Positions 6,545 through 14,318 of a stretch of 25,619 nucleotides of DNA are shown one piece after another. The notes under the pieces were generated by a model. The model worked only from the letters and a program-made list of their open reading frames with translations. It was not told the origin of the DNA and did no database searches. Both the position numbers and the translations under genes were made by a program. The DNA is taken from the NCBI GenBank assembly GCA_004555765.1, contig SFHG01000021.1:1-25619 (forward strand). Direction: 5' to 3'. How positions within the stretch are numbered: the first letter of the stretch is position 1; every line of letters starts with the position of its first letter. The stretch comes from Bacteroidales bacterium (lineage in GTDB: Bacteria > Bacteroidota > Bacteroidia > Bacteroidales > Porphyromonadaceae).

Positions 6545-7246
6545 ATGGATGATTTAATCCCGATTCCGCCCAAAGAACCACGCGCCGTCCTCTTCGATAT
6601 GGACGGCGTACTCGTCGACTCGATGCCGGTACACGCCCGGACTTGGTACGAGACAGCGGTCAAGTATGGTCTTAGAGCCGATAAGGAAGAGTTTTACAAC
6701 TACGAGGGAATGAAGGGATCCGATACGATAGAACTGCTTTACAAGCGCACTTTCGGCAAAGACCCCGACCCTGACCTGGTTCAAGAGATTTACGACTACA
6801 AGTCCGCTCTCTTTGCTTCGCACAAAAGCGAGATGCTCCCGATACCGGGCGCGAGAGAGGTAATGGTCGAGCTTTCCCGCCGTGGCATAGCCATCGGTGT
6901 GGTTACGGGCAGCACGACCCAAAACGTAAAACCGAGGATTGAGAGGTATTACTCCGGGTTCGTTTCCCCGGAGCACATCGTCACTGCCGACATCGTCACG
7001 CGGGGCAAGCCTTTCCCCGATCCGTACATAATGGGAGTCAGTCTCATCGGTGTACCAAAAGAAGAGGTCTTGGTCGTCGAAAATGCCCCTCTCGGCATCC
7101 GTTCGGCACGTGGGGCGGGACTTTTTACTGTGGCAGTGGCTACCGGTCCCATTCCTTTGTATACCCTCAGATCTGAGGGGGCCAATCTCATTTTTTACAA
7201 CCACCACGCTCTGCTTGCCTGGTGGGTTTCTACTTTCCCGAGATGA
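6545..7246 (+). CDS. HAD superfamily phosphatase, beta-phosphoglucomutase-like
   Basis: The 233-residue protein shows the HAD motifs in order: DMDGVLVD (D18 nucleophile, D20), the helical cap (about 25-100), motif II VVTGS (T121), motif III Lys155 in RGKPFPDP, and motif IV VVENAPLGI (E179). In motif IV the common ED is EN, so one Mg-binding acid is Asn. The DGVLVDSMPVH start is typical of the beta-PGM/sugar-phosphatase subgroup. Substrate cannot be told. It follows the lipoprotein gene by 3 bases, and its TGA overlaps the next ATG (ATGA at 7243-7246), indicating translational coupling. Confidence 0.88.
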   Translation: MDDLIPIPPKEPRAVLFDMDGVLVDSMPVHARTWYETAVKYGLRADKEEFYNYEGMKGSDTIELLYKRTFGKDPDPDLVQEIYDYKSALFASHKSEMLPIPGAREVMVELSRRGIAIGVVTGSTTQNVKPRIERYYSGFVSPEHIVTADIVTRGKPFPDPYIMGVSLIGVPKEEVLVVENAPLGIRSARGAGLFTVAVATGPIPLYTLRSEGANLIFYNHHALLAWWVSTFPR

Positions 7247-7977
7247 AACCCCTGTCACAAAAGGAGCAAAAACTGGTGCGCGCACTGGCTTCCAAAAAGT
7301 ACAGGGACGAGTACGGCCTTTTTGTGGCAGAGGGATCTAAAGTGATAGAGCCGCTTATGCCTTTCTTTGAGCTCCGGTTATTGCTTACTTCGGCGCTCGT
7401 CCGGGGCATTGACGAGGAAAAGCAGCGCCTGGTGCCGGGCGATCTTTTTGCCAAACTATCGGGTCTCACGACGCCGACCGACAGAATTGCACTCTTCCGG
7501 CTGCCCGATGAAACAGTCCGGAAGTTCCCCCGCGGACGTCTTACGGTGGCATTGGATGTAGTCCAAAATCCAGGTAACCTCGGCACCATTATCCGCCTGT
7601 GCGACTGGCTCGGCATCCGTACGATTATTCTCGGAAGCGGGACGGCCGACCCTTTTGCCCCAAAAGTAGTGCAGGCGACTGCGGGTGCGCTCGGCAATGT
7701 GGATCTCATCCGGACCGGGAATCTTTTGGAGACGCTGAAGGAATCCTCATTTGACGAGGTCATCGGCACTTCACTCTCCGGGACGCCGCTCTCTGCTTTT
7801 TCGGAAACGCGAGAGGGGGACAAGTGTGTACTTTTCGGGAACGAAGGACACGGACTCTCTCCGGCGCTCCAAGAAGCCTGTACGCGGCTTGTCCTTATCC
7901 CGCCGGCACCGACCGCAGTCTCCGAGTCGCTCAATGTCTCTATCTCCGCCGCCATTCTTCTCTCCAGACTGGCGTAG
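7243..7977 (+). CDS. SpoU/TrmH-family RNA 2'-O-methyltransferase
   Basis: The 244-residue protein has an N-terminal substrate-binding domain (about 1-90, starting MKPLSQKEQKLVRALASKKY) and a C-terminal SPOUT knot. Its motifs are LDVVQNPGNLGTIIRLCDW (motif 1 with the NPGN loop), VLFGNEGHGLS (motif 2) and the SAM-binding SLNVSISAAILL (motif 3). Enzymes of this type methylate ribose in rRNA or tRNA. I start it at 7243, where the ATG overlaps the HAD stop; an alternative ATG at 7222 adds seven residues inside the upstream gene. The exact RNA target (RlmB, TrmH or TsnR-like) is not decided. Confidence 0.92.
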   Translation: MKPLSQKEQKLVRALASKKYRDEYGLFVAEGSKVIEPLMPFFELRLLLTSALVRGIDEEKQRLVPGDLFAKLSGLTTPTDRIALFRLPDETVRKFPRGRLTVALDVVQNPGNLGTIIRLCDWLGIRTIILGSGTADPFAPKVVQATAGALGNVDLIRTGNLLETLKESSFDEVIGTSLSGTPLSAFSETREGDKCVLFGNEGHGLSPALQEACTRLVLIPPAPTAVSESLNVSISAAILLSRLA

Positions 7978-8006
7978 TCTTAAGAAAGTAAGCCGTAATT
8001 TCGGCC

Positions 8007-8030
8007 GTACCGGGGATTATTTCCCGGTCT
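8007..8030 (+). repeat. Small GTACC-type palindromic fragment
   Basis: After CGTA, an 18-base hairpin CCGGGGA-TTAT-TTCCCGG (8010-8027, one G-U pair) follows, then TCTGTA. The words CGTACCGGG and CGGTCTGTA occur also in the larger elements at 285-369 and 14200-14256. It could be a weak terminator for the methyltransferase operon, but no T-run follows. Confidence 0.45.
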
Positions 8031-8067
8031 GTATCTCGTCTCATCGGGGTATTGGGTCTCGTAATCT

Positions 8068-8097
8068 TTTCGGTACGTACAAAAATGGGTAACTTTG
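8068..8097 (+). promoter_or_regulatory. Promoter of the divIC-to-porin operon
   Basis: TTTC (8068-8071) and TAACTTTG (8090-8097) are spaced by 18 bases, with the -7 box in the extended form GGTAACTTTG. The start near 8103 leaves about 37 leader bases before the ATG at 8140. The box itself contains the TTG at 8095, which rules that codon out as the gene's start. Confidence 0.65.
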
Positions 8098-8139
8098 AGA
8101 GGTAAAAGTTTTCCTCAGCAGAATTCAAGTCCAGCAACG

Positions 8140-8469
8140 ATGTCCAGCCTTCGGGAGCGTGCGAAGTCATTCTTCCTCCAGTTATACCATAGAGCCAAGG
8201 GAATGAATCCCTTCGTTTTGGCGGCAATTGTCTTTGCCGTCTATCTGGTTTTGCCTCCTTTGTCCGGAGAATACAGCATTTGGAGCCAAATCAAAACGCA
8301 GTACCAATTGGCGAAAAGTCGTTCGGAGCATGACCGCTTGACGAAAGAGATCGAGGCTTCCCGAAAGGATCTCGAAGAGTTGCAGTACCACAAGGATATG
8401 CTGGAAAAGTATGCTCGCGAGAAGTTTCTGATGAAGTCGGAAGACGAAGATCTGTACCTTTTGCGCTAA
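8140..8469 (+). CDS. Septum formation initiator (DivIC/FtsB-like)
   Basis: The 109-residue protein has a short cytoplasmic N-terminus, one membrane helix (about 24-40), then a coiled coil (about 45-90) rich in Lys, Glu and Leu, ending with the family motif MLEKYAREKFLM. This is the layout of FtsB/DivIC, which with FtsL and FtsQ/DivIB activates septal peptidoglycan synthesis. I choose the ATG at 8140; an upstream in-frame TTG at 8095 lies within the -7 promoter box. The next gene begins 21 bases later. In Bacteroidota this gene is usually annotated as 'septum formation initiator family'. Confidence 0.88.
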   Translation: MSSLRERAKSFFLQLYHRAKGMNPFVLAAIVFAVYLVLPPLSGEYSIWSQIKTQYQLAKSRSEHDRLTKEIEASRKDLEELQYHKDMLEKYAREKFLMKSEDEDLYLLR

Positions 8470-8490
8470 ATCAATTCGGACAATGACAGT

Positions 8491-8871
8491 ATGACGACAC
8501 CTCCCCAATCTTCACCTCAAACTCTGTCCGTCCGCAGGTCGGAGAACTTGTATGCGCTTGGGCTCGTCCTTGTAGTCTTGAGCTCACTTGCTTATTTTCT
8601 CTTTGACTTCAATGGGGCTGCGTGGATGCTTGCAGTCTCGGGGGGGCTGATGGCTGTCGCTATGATGCTCAAAGGTGCTTTTGACAAAAAACAAGGCTCT
8701 TCGGCGACGAGAAGCAGTAGGCTGGATCGGATGCGACTCATCGGCGGACTGATGTTCTTGGTGTCCGGCGGGTTTGCCATAGAGGGACAAAATCTCTGGA
8801 TCTTGCTCTTTGCGGGAGGCACTGTGTTTACGCTTTACGGTATTTTTGTGGGAGACAAGGTTAAGAAATGA
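8491..8871 (+). CDS. Small integral membrane protein, unknown function
   Basis: The 126-residue protein has about four hydrophobic segments (roughly 21-37, 41-59, 84-101 and 103-121) with a basic loop near 65-82 (KKQGSSATRSSRLDRMR). No catalytic motif is visible and I do not recognise the family. It sits between the DivIC/FtsB-like gene and the polyprenol-phosphate mannosyltransferase gene; its stop overlaps the latter's start (ATGA, 8868-8871). It might help anchor the neighbouring glycosyltransferase, which has no membrane segment of its own; that is a guess from position only. Confidence 0.75.
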   Translation: MTTPPQSSPQTLSVRRSENLYALGLVLVVLSSLAYFLFDFNGAAWMLAVSGGLMAVAMMLKGAFDKKQGSSATRSSRLDRMRLIGGLMFLVSGGFAIEGQNLWILLFAGGTVFTLYGIFVGDKVKK

Positions 8872-9629
8872 CGAGACAATTAGTAATCATACCGACCTAT
8901 AACGAGATCGAGAATATCCGTGCAATCATCCTTGCCGTCCTGAGGCAACCGGTCGATTTCGACATCCTCGTCGTGGACGATAACTCCCCCGACGGAACAG
9001 CCTCCGAAGTGCAGAGAATGCAGCGCGACACAGAGACGGGGGCGAGGATACATCTGCTCAGAAGACCAGGAAAACAGGGGCTTGGCACCGCTTACCTTGA
9101 TGGGTTCAAGTGGGCGCTGAATGAGGGGTATCATTTCGTCATTGAGATGGATGCCGATTTCAGTCACAATCCAGACGATCTCCCTTTGCTCTGGAAAACA
9201 TGTGCCGAGGAAGGTGCCGACGTGGCGGTCGGCTCGCGGTACGTGAATGGCGTGAATGTGGTGAATTGGCCCCTGCCGAGGGTGTTGATGAGCTATTTCG
9301 CATCCGTTTACGTGCGTCTGGTGACCGGTATGAGCGTAAGGGATGCGACGGCCGGCTTTGTCTGTTACCGGTCGGAAGTACTCTACACTATGGAGTTGGA
9401 CAAGATTCATTTCAAAGGGTACGCGTTCCAGATCGAGATGAAGTACACTGCCCGGCTTTGTGGTTTTAAGATCAAAGAAGTGCCCATCATCTTCGTAAAC
9501 AGAAGACTGGGAACAAGTAAGATGAATAGCTCCATCTTCGGAGAGGCGTTTTTTGGAGTCCTTCAACTCAAGTGGTGGGGACTCACCAGGAAATATCCCC
9601 AGAAAGGGAGCAGACGCATAGAGGGATGA
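8868..9629 (+). CDS. Polyprenol-monophosphomannose synthase-like glycosyltransferase (GT2)
   Basis: The 253-residue protein begins with the GT-A fold: IIPTYNEIENI, VVDDNSPDGTA and the metal-binding segment EMDADFSHNPDDLP (about 93-106). GSRYVNG and the later FQIEMKY and EVPIIFVNRRLGTSKM segments match dolichol/polyprenol-phosphate mannosyl-transferases (DPM1-type). It would transfer mannose from GDP-mannose to a polyprenyl phosphate on the cytoplasmic membrane face, providing a donor for glycan or protein glycosylation. The C-terminal membrane anchor of some relatives is absent, as in soluble DPM1 proteins that need a partner. It overlaps the small membrane-protein gene by 4 bases and is followed 7 bases later by pyrC. 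The sugar identity is inferred from family. Confidence 0.87.
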   Translation: MTRQLVIIPTYNEIENIRAIILAVLRQPVDFDILVVDDNSPDGTASEVQRMQRDTETGARIHLLRRPGKQGLGTAYLDGFKWALNEGYHFVIEMDADFSHNPDDLPLLWKTCAEEGADVAVGSRYVNGVNVVNWPLPRVLMSYFASVYVRLVTGMSVRDATAGFVCYRSEVLYTMELDKIHFKGYAFQIEMKYTARLCGFKIKEVPIIFVNRRLGTSKMNSSIFGEAFFGVLQLKWWGLTRKYPQKGSRRIEG

Positions 9630-9636
9630 CGAGAAT

Positions 9637-10992
9637 ATGAACGGAGAGAGAAAAATCCTCGTCAAGAACGTGCGCATCGTGAGCCGAGATGGAATCACGG
9701 ACAAAAACGGTGCCATTTTAATCGAGGGGAGAAAGATAGCAGCCGTCTGTGACGGTGTCGAACCTTTGCCTCGGGCTGACGAAGTCTTTGACGGTAAAGG
9801 CAGGCTGTGCCTGCCGGGCGTAGTGGACGACCAGGTACATTTCCGCGACCCCGGACTGACACACAAGGGCGATATTGAGAGCGAGAGCGCAGCTGCACTC
9901 CTCGGGGGAGTGACGTCCTGGATGGAGATGCCCAATACGAAGCCTCAGACCACGACACTCGAAGCGTGGGAGGATAAGATGGTACTCGGGCGGGAAAAAG
10001 CAAGAGGCAACTATTCCTTTTACTTTGGCGGCACGAACGACAACGCCGGCTTGCTCGGACACTTGGATCTTAAACATACCCCCGGGGTAAAAGTCTTTAT
10101 GGGGTCGAGTACCGGAAATATGCTCGTCGACTCCGACGACGCACTCCGGCGCATTTTTCGTGAGTCGCCGATACTTATCGCACTCCACAGTGAAAGCGAA
10201 GCCATCATCCGGGCTAATAGAGAGAAGTACCGCAAGCTTTACGGCGAAGATCCCGACCTCAGGTACCATCCCCTGATCCGAAGCCGCGAAGCGTGCTTGG
10301 AGAGCACGAAGAGGGCAGTCGCTTTGGCCTCGGAGACCGGTGCCCGCATACACATACTGCACCTTTCTACGGAGGACGAAGTGCGCTTTCTCGGGGAAGG
10401 ACATTTCCCGGGCGTGACGACAGAGGTGTGCGTCCATCACCTATGGTTTGACGATAGCGATTACGACCGTCTCGGATCGCGGATTAAGTGGAACCCCGCC
10501 ATAAAGGAAGCACGGGACAAAAAAGCACTCAGAGACGGTCTGAAGAGAGGCGTTTTGGACATCGTCGCCACAGACCACGCTCCGCACCTTTTGGAAGAAA
10601 AGCAGGGTGGGGCGTTTGGGGCTGCATCCGGAGGTCCTTTGGCTCAGTTCTCGCTTCTTATGATGCTCGAACTGGTACGAAAGGGCATTTTTAGTTACGA
10701 AGAAGTCGTCGATTGGATGTGTACCAAGCCGTGCAAACTCTTCGGAGTGAGAGACAGGGGAGAGATAAAGCCCGGCTTTTTCGCCGATCTCGTCCTCGTT
10801 AGCGACGAAGAGAGTCTCACGGTCTCTTCGGAGCTCATCCGGAGCAAGTGCGGATGGAGCCCGCTCGAAGGCGAGACCTTCAGTCACAAGGTCACTGATG
10901 TCTATCTCAACGGGACGCACGTCATTGACGCGGGCCACATCGACGAAGAACGCGCCAATCAATCCGCGATGCCACTGGAATTTTTACGCTGA
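9637..10992 (+). CDS. pyrC: Dihydroorotase (class I), with Gln in the first metal-binding His position
   Basis: The 451-residue amidohydrolase has the class I dihydroorotase layout. The usual DxHVHxREPG motif reads DDQVHFRDPG (65-73): the first His is Gln66, the second is His68. Other ligands are present: Lys152 (GVKVFMGSSTG, normally carboxylated), His184 (ALHSES), His242 (ILHLST) and Asp313 (ATDHAPH). The enzyme closes carbamoyl-aspartate to dihydroorotate in pyrimidine synthesis. Bacteroidota dihydroorotases with DDQVHFR are, to my recollection, common. It lies in the middle of the divIC-to-porin operon, and the porin gene starts 5 bases after its stop. An allantoinase or hydantoinase is less likely. 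Confidence 0.88.
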   Translation: MNGERKILVKNVRIVSRDGITDKNGAILIEGRKIAAVCDGVEPLPRADEVFDGKGRLCLPGVVDDQVHFRDPGLTHKGDIESESAAALLGGVTSWMEMPNTKPQTTTLEAWEDKMVLGREKARGNYSFYFGGTNDNAGLLGHLDLKHTPGVKVFMGSSTGNMLVDSDDALRRIFRESPILIALHSESEAIIRANREKYRKLYGEDPDLRYHPLIRSREACLESTKRAVALASETGARIHILHLSTEDEVRFLGEGHFPGVTTEVCVHHLWFDDSDYDRLGSRIKWNPAIKEARDKKALRDGLKRGVLDIVATDHAPHLLEEKQGGAFGAASGGPLAQFSLLMMLELVRKGIFSYEEVVDWMCTKPCKLFGVRDRGEIKPGFFADLVLVSDEESLTVSSELIRSKCGWSPLEGETFSHKVTDVYLNGTHVIDAGHIDEERANQSAMPLEFLR

Positions 10993-10997
10993 CAGGG

Positions 10998-13262
10998 ATG
11001 AAGCCAAGACTTTTCGTCATACTCGCCCTTTTCGTCTCTCCGGTCGCTTTCGGACAGATAGATATGGACAAACAGCTCGAAAAGAGGAGCCATATCGACG
11101 AGCATCTCCAAGACAACGACCGGGATAGGCACGGGAACCTTTTCTCGTCCTACCTGATGCCGCGTACCGGCGATCCAAGACCCGCGTTTGTCGACTCTAT
11201 GCAGCTCAATGCCCACCACTACTCGTACGTGGAAGGTCTCTCGCCCGTGGAAGCTTACCTCGGCACACAGACCGGACCTTACCTTTCGATGAGCTACTTC
11301 GACAGACCCGTGGACAGGTGGAACCAGTTCTTTTTCACGATGCCGTACAGGTACAGGATGCAGACCGGTGAGCGTCTGAGGTTCTTTGATACAAAAGTGC
11401 CGTACTCCTACCTCTATTACCTCACCAGTGGATCAGGAGAAGAGCAGGAGCAGAACTTCCAAGCCCTCATCACTACGAATCTCGGCAAGAGTTTCAACGT
11501 TGGGGGAGAGGTGCGGATAGACAACGCGGGAGGTATCTATGCCCAAACTGCCTCTCACAATATATCGTACCGGGTCTTCGGTTCATACACCAAAGAAAGG
11601 TACGAGGCATACCTCTCCGTCGGCAATACAAACGTCGTGAATCAAGAGAGCGGTGGCATCACGGATATGCGTTACATCACCAATCCCGACGAATTCCAAC
11701 AGGGTCGCAGGCAGATTTTGCCCAAAGACATTCCGACAAAGTACAAGAGTACCTGGAACCGCGTCATCTTCGGCGAAGGAAAACTGCACCACAGGTACCG
11801 CTTCGGCTACTATGAGGAGCTTGACGAAAAAGGCAATGTCAAAAAGAAGGAGGCATCCAATGCCAATCTCCTTACGGATCTCTTCAAGGGAAAGGCCAAG
11901 GAGGAGTCAGAAGATTCACTCTCTTCGGCAGCTCCGGAGCCTTTGGCTTCGGACTCTCTACGGGTAACGGAAGTGCCGAAGGATACGCTTGCCGCAGCAC
12001 CGAGTATGTCCGCGCCCAAGCGAAGAGTAGGGCAAAGTACGGGGCAGATGCTGCCTGAGAATGACCCCGAGAGCGAGGACAAAAAGCCCATCAAGAGATT
12101 TGTGCCTGTAGCTGCGGTGTACCACGACTTCGACTTCAGACACGGTTCGAGGGCGTTCGTCTCTCAGGATCAAAACTTACTCAAAGAGTACCCTAATCCC
12201 ATTCTTCCGAGGCTTGAGGGTGTCCGTTCGTATCCTGACGACCAATTCAATATGTTCAGCGTCTCCAACGCCCTTGGTCTCGAACTCATAGAGGGTTTCA
12301 AGAGCTGGGTAAAGATGGGTATGAGTGCTTTCGTGGCATTTGACTACGAGGAGTATCATCAGCCGCTTATCTCCAAGGCCGATGCCGAGCGTCTTGATAT
12401 CGAATATAGCGAGCTCTCAAGTAAAGAACATACTACTTTTGTAGGTGGACGCATATCGAGCGATTCATTCAAGTATCTCAAGTATTACGTCTGGGGACAG
12501 GTCGGCATAGAGGGTGCGCATGCAGGGGAAATTGACGTCCGTGGCAATATCGGGACCTCGTTCAAGCTCTTCGGAAAAGACCTTTCTCTCGACGCAAATG
12601 CCTCTTTTCTGAATACTATACCCTCCTACTTCTTGAAAACGTACAAGGGGACTTTACACGAGTGGAATAACGATTTCACGCCGACCCAAACCCTTCGGAT
12701 AGGCGGACATCTGCGGTTCCCCTTCACCGGCACGCACATTTACGCGAATGTAGAGACGATTCAAAACCCGATTTTTGCGGGGTCGGATGCCAAACCTCAG
12801 CAAAAGAGCGGCAACTTCCGTGTGATGGCCGCAGGCTTCGACCAAAAACTCTCTTGGAAGATCCTCAACCTTGAGCTCTCAGGACTCTGGCAGACCTCAA
12901 GCGACAAAGAGGTGGCACCGCTTCCGATGATTTCGCTCTATGGCAACTTCTACTTCAAGTTCCTCATCGCTAAAGTGATGGATCTTCAGATCGGTGTGGA
13001 TGCCAAGTGGAATACGAAGTACTTTGCTCCCTACTACGAGCCTACTACACAGCTCTTTCTGCCTCAGACTCAAACCGAAATAGGTGGCGGAGCTCCGCTT
13101 CTCACGGCGTATGCCAATGCCCACCTCAGTCGTGCCCGTTTCTTTGTGCGCTATTATAACGTCGGCTCCCTGTTATTCAAGCCGGGCAACTTCACGATGC
13201 CGAATTATCCTTCCTACCCGGCGCTTTTGCAAATGGGAGTGGTGGTAGACCTTAAGAACTGA
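10998..13262 (+). CDS. Putative outer-membrane porin (Porin_10-like)
   Basis: The 754-residue protein has a Sec signal peptide (MKPRLFVILALFVSPVAFGQ). It is followed by many alternating, aromatic-rich beta strands (FFFTMPYRYRM, YLYYLTSG, ISYRVFGSY, FARYYNVGSL-like repeats) up to a terminal strand LLQMGVVVDLKN. This matches the Bacteroidota 'putative porin' family PF14121, and the length is in its range. A hydrophilic, low-complexity insert of about 95 residues (270-365; many Ser, Glu, Lys, Pro) interrupts two strands and is probably a surface or periplasmic loop. Substrate unknown. It overlaps no neighbour but lies 5 bases after pyrC and 10 before the solute-binding gene, so all three are co-transcribed. 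Confidence 0.83.
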   Translation: MKPRLFVILALFVSPVAFGQIDMDKQLEKRSHIDEHLQDNDRDRHGNLFSSYLMPRTGDPRPAFVDSMQLNAHHYSYVEGLSPVEAYLGTQTGPYLSMSYFDRPVDRWNQFFFTMPYRYRMQTGERLRFFDTKVPYSYLYYLTSGSGEEQEQNFQALITTNLGKSFNVGGEVRIDNAGGIYAQTASHNISYRVFGSYTKERYEAYLSVGNTNVVNQESGGITDMRYITNPDEFQQGRRQILPKDIPTKYKSTWNRVIFGEGKLHHRYRFGYYEELDEKGNVKKKEASNANLLTDLFKGKAKEESEDSLSSAAPEPLASDSLRVTEVPKDTLAAAPSMSAPKRRVGQSTGQMLPENDPESEDKKPIKRFVPVAAVYHDFDFRHGSRAFVSQDQNLLKEYPNPILPRLEGVRSYPDDQFNMFSVSNALGLELIEGFKSWVKMGMSAFVAFDYEEYHQPLISKADAERLDIEYSELSSKEHTTFVGGRISSDSFKYLKYYVWGQVGIEGAHAGEIDVRGNIGTSFKLFGKDLSLDANASFLNTIPSYFLKTYKGTLHEWNNDFTPTQTLRIGGHLRFPFTGTHIYANVETIQNPIFAGSDAKPQQKSGNFRVMAAGFDQKLSWKILNLELSGLWQTSSDKEVAPLPMISLYGNFYFKFLIAKVMDLQIGVDAKWNTKYFAPYYEPTTQLFLPQTQTEIGGGAPLLTAYANAHLSRARFFVRYYNVGSLLFKPGNFTMPNYPSYPALLQMGVVVDLKN

Positions 13263-13272
13263 CCGGAGAAGG

Positions 13273-14091
13273 ATGCAAAAAACGAGTAACAGGTTGATTT
13301 GGATCAATGCAGGAGTGATCTTGTTGGTCGCCTTGGCTGTTTGGTTTCTTTTCAGACCCAAAGGAGGAAATCAGACAAGTACGATGCGCGCGGGTGGGGA
13401 GCATACTTTGGTCTTTATAACCGAGTTTGCACCAAACAATTTCCGCATCGAAGAAGATGGCTCTTTCGGTGGCCTTCAACCCGAGCTTGCCGCACTGCTT
13501 TTCCCGGATCGGAAGCTGCATTGGCTCCCTGTCGGGACGCGTCGGGAGGCTGTGGATGCGCTTCTCTCCGGCAAGGCGGATGTGTACGCCTCATCCGTGC
13601 CACTTGCGTCCGGTAGCGGGTTTGAGGGTACTGTGGCGACCCGGCCGGTGTACTCGACTGCTTTTGCCCTCATCTATCCCAAAGGTATGGATTGGATGGC
13701 GGATTTCTCCCGAGCAGACGGACATGTGACCATATACGGTTCGGAGGATGACCCTGCCGTCTCCCAAATCGTCCGTAATATGGCAGACCTCTCCTATCCA
13801 TCCCTGTCTTATGCCGCATTACCCGAGAGTGGGGCGGAGGTGGCTCTTGAAGTCTTTAGGGGGCGGATCAAGTACGCGCTTATCGAGAAAAAGTTGGCAG
13901 AGGAAATTGCCGTCACGACAGGGGACTCCATTGAGATTTCGACCGACCTTACTTTCAGTTCCAATCAAGTGTGGCTTGTCAAAGCGGGAAGGGATTCGCT
14001 ACTGACAGTCCTCAATGAGCGCATCGCCGAGGCAAAAAAGACAGAGACCTACCATAAGGTCGTAGCGAGAAACATCCAAAAGAAGTACTAA
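13273..14091 (+). CDS. Membrane-anchored periplasmic solute-binding domain (SBP_bac_3/MltF N-domain-like)
   Basis: The 272-residue protein has one membrane helix near the N-terminus (about 9-27) without a clear cleavage site, then a type II periplasmic-binding fold from about 44. It begins with TLVFITEFAPNNFRIEEDGSFGGLQPELA, like family 3 solute-binding proteins and the N-terminal half of the lytic transglycosylase MltF. The C-terminal lysozyme-like domain of MltF is absent, and no ABC permease is adjacent. It may sense or bind small ligands such as amino acids or peptidoglycan fragments at the outer face of the inner membrane. It ends the operon begun at 8140; a 227-base gap follows. Function unassigned. 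Confidence 0.72.
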   Translation: MQKTSNRLIWINAGVILLVALAVWFLFRPKGGNQTSTMRAGGEHTLVFITEFAPNNFRIEEDGSFGGLQPELAALLFPDRKLHWLPVGTRREAVDALLSGKADVYASSVPLASGSGFEGTVATRPVYSTAFALIYPKGMDWMADFSRADGHVTIYGSEDDPAVSQIVRNMADLSYPSLSYAALPESGAEVALEVFRGRIKYALIEKKLAEEIAVTTGDSIEISTDLTFSSNQVWLVKAGRDSLLTVLNERIAEAKKTETYHKVVARNIQKKY

Positions 14092-14199
14092 GTGTGTGAA
14101 ACATTTGCTTTCTTTTCGGTGTTTAAAACTAACGTAGGTAGTGCCTCTGTACCTGCTCCATTTCTTGCACGTACCAAGAAATCCTTCCGGGTACGGTCT

Positions 14200-14256
14200 A
14201 AGTTGGGAGGAGATACGTACCGGGAAAAAGTTTTGGGCCCTACCAAGATTTTCGGG
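14200..14256 (+). repeat. GTACC-type intergenic repeat fragment
   Basis: Bases 14200-14225 align without gaps to 275-300 (22 of 26 identical), sharing ACGTACCGGGA. Downstream CTACCAAGATTTTC (14239-14252) resembles GGTACCAAACTTTTC (315-329) in the first copy. Further GTACC or GGTAC words lie at 14152, 14171 and 14190. The gap 14092-14318 holds no other recognisable feature. Confidence 0.6.
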
Positions 14257-14318
14257 GAAGACCATAGACCGTTTCCCACTTATACGAGTGATTATTTTAC
14301 AGCAAATTTTATAGATCA

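Noticed and set aside
8095..8139. TTG start adding 15 residues to the DivIC/FtsB-like protein
   Set aside because: The codon lies inside the -7 promoter box TAACTTTG, and the added residues do not resemble the family; the ATG at 8140 is preferred.
8880..9935. A 351-codon minus-strand frame across the mannosyltransferase and pyrC start
   Set aside because: It spans two well-supported plus-strand genes and has no family resemblance.
14140..14260. Possible CRISPR-like array because GTACC words recur about every 20-27 bases
   Set aside because: The words are too short, the spacing is irregular, there are no constant repeats with unique spacers, and no cas genes are present.
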